Part shown: one piece after another, positions 60,594-64,000 of the stretch | Layout of the letters: every line of letters starts with the position of its first letter | How positions within the stretch are numbered: position 1 is the stretch's first letter | Source of the DNA: Himantopus leucocephalus | Lineage: Eukaryota > Chordata > Aves > Charadriiformes > Recurvirostridae | NCBI GenBank assembly: GCA_003993805.1 | Contig: RSEF01000004.1 | Span: 14,269,589 to 14,333,588 of the forward strand | Reading direction: 5' to 3' | DNA: 64,000 nucleotides | Notes under the pieces: generated by a model | Told to the model about the DNA's origin: nothing | The model's database searches: none | The model's input: the letters and a program-made list of their open reading frames with translations, nothing else | Made by a program: the position numbers and the translations under genes

Positions 60594-60644
60594 CGATAGG
60601 GAGGAGGTTTGGCAGTCAGCAGTGGGGCTGCTGCGCTAGCCATC

Positions 60645-60744
60645 NNNNNNNNNNNNNNNNNNNNNNNNNNNNNNNNNNNNNNNNNNNNNNNNNNNNNNNN
60701 NNNNNNNNNNNNNNNNNNNNNNNNNNNNNNNNNNNNNNNNNNNN
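60645..60744. other. Assembly gap, 100 N
   Basis: Exactly 100 N. The right flank is a CR1 3' terminus, so most of the missing sequence is probably the rest of that element. Confidence 0.98.
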
Positions 60745-60783
60745 GTCCCTTCCAACCTAAACCATTCTATGATTCTATGATTC
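60745..60783 (+). mobile_element. CR1 LINE, 3' end after the gap
   Basis: 'gtcccttccaacctaaacca', then 'ttctatgattctatgattc' is a CR1 3' terminus with a repeated ATTCTATG end. The body is lost in the gap. The left flank of the gap does not look like CR1, so the 5' end probably lies inside the gap. Confidence 0.88.
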
Positions 60784-63700
60784 TTCCCTAAGTTGCTATT
60801 AGTCTTCATGTGAGGCATTCTGACTGAGGAGACGGTGGGACTCCGGATCAGCAGTGAGGTCAGCTTCCTTGTGAGCTACAATCAGAACATGCCTTTGAGG
60901 AGGACCTAGCTTTGTGAGCATTTAGTTCCAAGGACCTTCTCTCAAACAGGACAGTGGAAAGTGCAAAAAAGCCATAGGTGTTTTAACAAGTTTTAACAAG
61001 CTGGAGGCTTTCTGTGGGCTAGCAGGGAATTGGAATGAATACTTTCATAGCAATTGAGAAATGGTAGAAAAGGTGAAGACTAGTCATGAAGATTTTGGAA
61101 ACCGGTTGAGGAAAAGGCTGTGAAGATGCTGAAAATAAGAAAAGAAACTTATGCTTGATAGGAAAGAGAATAAGGAGTCAGCAGGGAAGAGTCAAAGAGA
61201 GGGGTAAGCAGACAGAATAGGGTTATATTTATCAAGGTGATAACCATAACAATATGTTGAAAGTCTGGCAGTGCTTCTCCTAAGAACACTTGAAACACTG
61301 AAAAAAGTCAAGAAAATTACTAGATAATTTAATGCAGGAACACATTCTTCCCATTTATATTAAGAAAAGAAGATGGGCTAAGGTAGACACCGCTTTCCTT
61401 TTTAAAATTTCTATAGGAGCGAGGCAATGTAGTAAATGGAGGTTTGGGACCCAATAGCTCTAAGTTCCAGATTTCAGTCAGTCCCAGAGAAAGGAGGACA
61501 GACACACAGAAAATATGCAAACCAGCAAAGAGGCAATCCTTTCAAAAACGCTGTGGCACCTGAGGGTTTTCAGAAGACAGTTGAGGCGCGTGATGACTGA
61601 CCTGGAACAGGTCGGTCCCAGTGCTCTACTTAGACTGTAGGCACTGTATTGGGGGTTAAATTAAGCAGCTATTTAGATGTCCATTGCAAGAGTCATTCTT
61701 CTATTTCTTGGTACAAGTCTTCATAGTGCTTTCTGGTTTCTGCTTGTTTCTTTCTTGAAATTACTTTGATGTCTCTTGTGATTGTTTCTCTTGACACTTT
61801 CTTACATTCTGCAGACACAAGTTGCGATCTGCTTGGCAGTTCTGCAATTGCTCTGACACTTGAGAGAAACCTTATATGCCATCAGTCACTTATCGCTGCT
61901 TTGAATTTGTTGGCAGACCATGTGCCACTCATACATTCACTGTGGAATTGGCTTTATCTTCGCTGGCTTGCGGTTTGGGGACCACCTGTCAGAATCCCTC
62001 ATTTTAATCCTTTTTTTTTTGTGTGATTGCACTGGCAAGATTCATCACGCCATAGCACAGGGGCAGTCTGCAATAACCGGCGTGGGTGTCTAAGATTGTA
62101 AACCATGAAACGGTGCATTGAGGAACCAGGGAAGACCCTGGAGGTAATGCCCGTGAGCACGGGCTGCAGACCCTCCTAACCTCCAGGCTATTTGTCCAGG
62201 TTTCTCGCAGATCAATATACGAGCAAACCCTGTGAAGCTGAATGTTGTTTGTTGCTTCAGTTTCAAATTGCAGCTCTGCTATGCAGACCGTAATTAAAGC
62301 AGAACTCAACAGGATACGAAAACATGCGATACAACAGGGATCAAATCTTTTTCTGAGGCCATTCTCTCATTTTCCCTTAGACGTTACATACAGGATGGAT
62401 TTGGCCCTAGAGGTCTAAAATGTCCTGAAAACACCCATGTGAACACAAACCAGTGAGTTCTGCATGACGCGGATAGAACGGGCAGGGAAGGCAGCTGGGA
62501 AGTGCACTGAACTGCAAGCACTGGCATGTACAGTAAAACTGATCACTTGGAATTTAGGCAAGGGGAAATATTTGAAGAAGATAAACAGTAAACCAAACTG
62601 TTGCCCTCACAAAACCCAAGCCTTTCTAGAAATTTAGAGAAGTTCAGTTCACTTAGTATTTTTCTTATTCTACTTTTCTGCTCCATAGTCATTAAAATAA
62701 GAGCCTCTCTGAATGATTTCTGAGTAGAAAAGGAAGCAAAGTGGCCACATTTCGCTATCCTGCTATGCCCAGGGAACAACACCAAATGCTGGAGAAACAG
62801 GGTGTCCTCCTGCCCCGTTCATTACCAAGAGGTTCAGATCATTTAAAGAGGCACTGGTATTTTTGGATTCTTAATCAAAGCCAAACCTCAAGGTGAACCG
62901 TGGAACCTCTTTCAGCTTGACCATTACTTCTTATAAGGGATGTTTTAATTTTCATCTAATGCCAAGGAAAGTCTTTCATTCTCCCCAGCTGGCATCAGAG
63001 ATAAGGGACTAAATCCCCCAGACATTAAAACATCGAACAGTTCTGTCATATGTTACTTTAGTCTCCTGCTCAAAGTCTTTCTCTTTTTCCTGACTGATCT
63101 CAGATATAATGCAAAATAATCGGTGAGCAAAAAAAAGGGTAGCAACTGAAAGGGTGACTTTGAAGTTTAGCCTGTATTCTGGGCTGTTGCCCTTCATTTT
63201 CCAGCCATCTGAGAGGTGACTGTCCTGAAGGGTTAACTCAGGCAGATCTGCAATGGCTCGTCTGTTCCCTCAGGGAATACTCTTAGTGTTTGGAATTGGT
63301 TGTGCGTTACAAAACTGCACTTTCCCTAAGATATCTCATTGCTGATCCTTTTGCCCCAAACGAACTAATAAATACACTGTCCCAGTCCCATATCACCCCT
63401 CAGTCACAGCCTCGGGTATAGCAGCCACCTCAGCAAAGGTTTATACGGTTGCCAGTTGTTAGCCAAGTGCCACACGCACCAAGTGTGTGCTCCCAAGTGT
63501 GGGAAGCCGGAGTTCACCTTACCTGTCACTTTGGCTCGAGGTGGTGATGCGCTTGGCTGAATATCTCTTCAGTGCCTTCTACCGGTAACTTCCAGTTGCC
63601 CCCCAGCTCTGAAGACTACTTGTCATCCAGCCTCGCGGGATGCTCGTTCAGTAATTTTAGCACCTGGCCAAGGCGAGTCCCATGCTCTGGCCCTGCTCCC

Positions 63701-64000
63701 AACTCCTAATCGCCCACAACGTGCTCCGCAAATGGCAATACCATTGCTGGGGCTTCACCGCACAACTGAGGAAGAAGGGAAACACGGAGACCTGCACAGA
63801 GATCTCTGCAGAGCTCTCTTCTTGGTGTTAGGGATGATGATGAATGAAGTGCTGTCAGGGGGGGAAAGAACATGGCAAGCAGTCACTCATGATGGAAATC
63901 ACCTTCTCCAGGAGCCGGCAGCCAACACTAGAGATTAGTGTAGCTTTCTTGAACATCAAGCCTTGCAGAAGACCTCTCTTAGGCAGGTATCTCTTTTCAC
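60784..64000. other. Intergenic sequence, nothing recognised
   Basis: No supportable exon, RNA or repeat. Open frames of up to 101 codons (62309-62004 minus) lack splice context and polyA signals. Confidence 0.45.

Overview
This window is bird nuclear DNA. The main evidence is a set of CR1 LINE copies with the avian 3' end (the 'aaccattctgtgattctatgat' type tail and its reverse complement) at 1-44, 537-836, 16375-16792, 16971-about 18780, 23578-23685, 33696-34368, 45555-45700, 58560-58937 and 60745-60783. The sequence is AT-rich and gene-poor, and everything gene-like is broken into exons with GT/AG splice sites. Most long open frames are chance. Three 100-base N gaps and four single-N joins mark it as a draft assembly.

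Genes. The best-supported gene is on the minus strand between about 31.0 and 26.9 kb. Three exons (31017-30785, 28319-28167, 27028-26930) have clean splice sites and compatible phases and end in a stop codon. I read them as the C-terminal part of a C8orf48-type protein, recognised from memory with no search run. If that is right, the window probably lies in the avian counterpart of human 8p22, between SGCZ and DLC1; neither of those genes is visible here. Just upstream, also on minus, two phase-compatible exons (34930-34838, 34580-34406) encode the C-terminus of an unidentified protein. Beyond them, 36.8-38.9 kb has long stretches that look like eroded coding sequence. On the plus strand, 21216-21518 encodes a 100-residue single-pass membrane protein followed by an AATAAA signal. 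A CpG-rich block at 9.65-10.56 kb holds a TATA-like box and a possible first exon (MWPEK, then GTGAGT).

Layout: 1-9.6 kb intergenic; 9.6-11 kb CpG-rich promoter-like block with a degenerate 49-bp minisatellite; 11-16 kb intron-like or intergenic; 16.4-19 kb two CR1 copies; 21.0-21.6 kb small membrane-protein ORF; 26.6-31.0 kb C8orf48-like gene; 32.1-32.4 kb duplicated assembly joint; 33.6-34.4 kb CR1 tangle around a gap, next to a splice acceptor; 34.4-38.9 kb unknown minus-strand gene or pseudogene; 39-64 kb intergenic, with CR1 fragments and two more duplicated joints. I see no operon-like organisation, CRISPR array, rRNA or tRNA.
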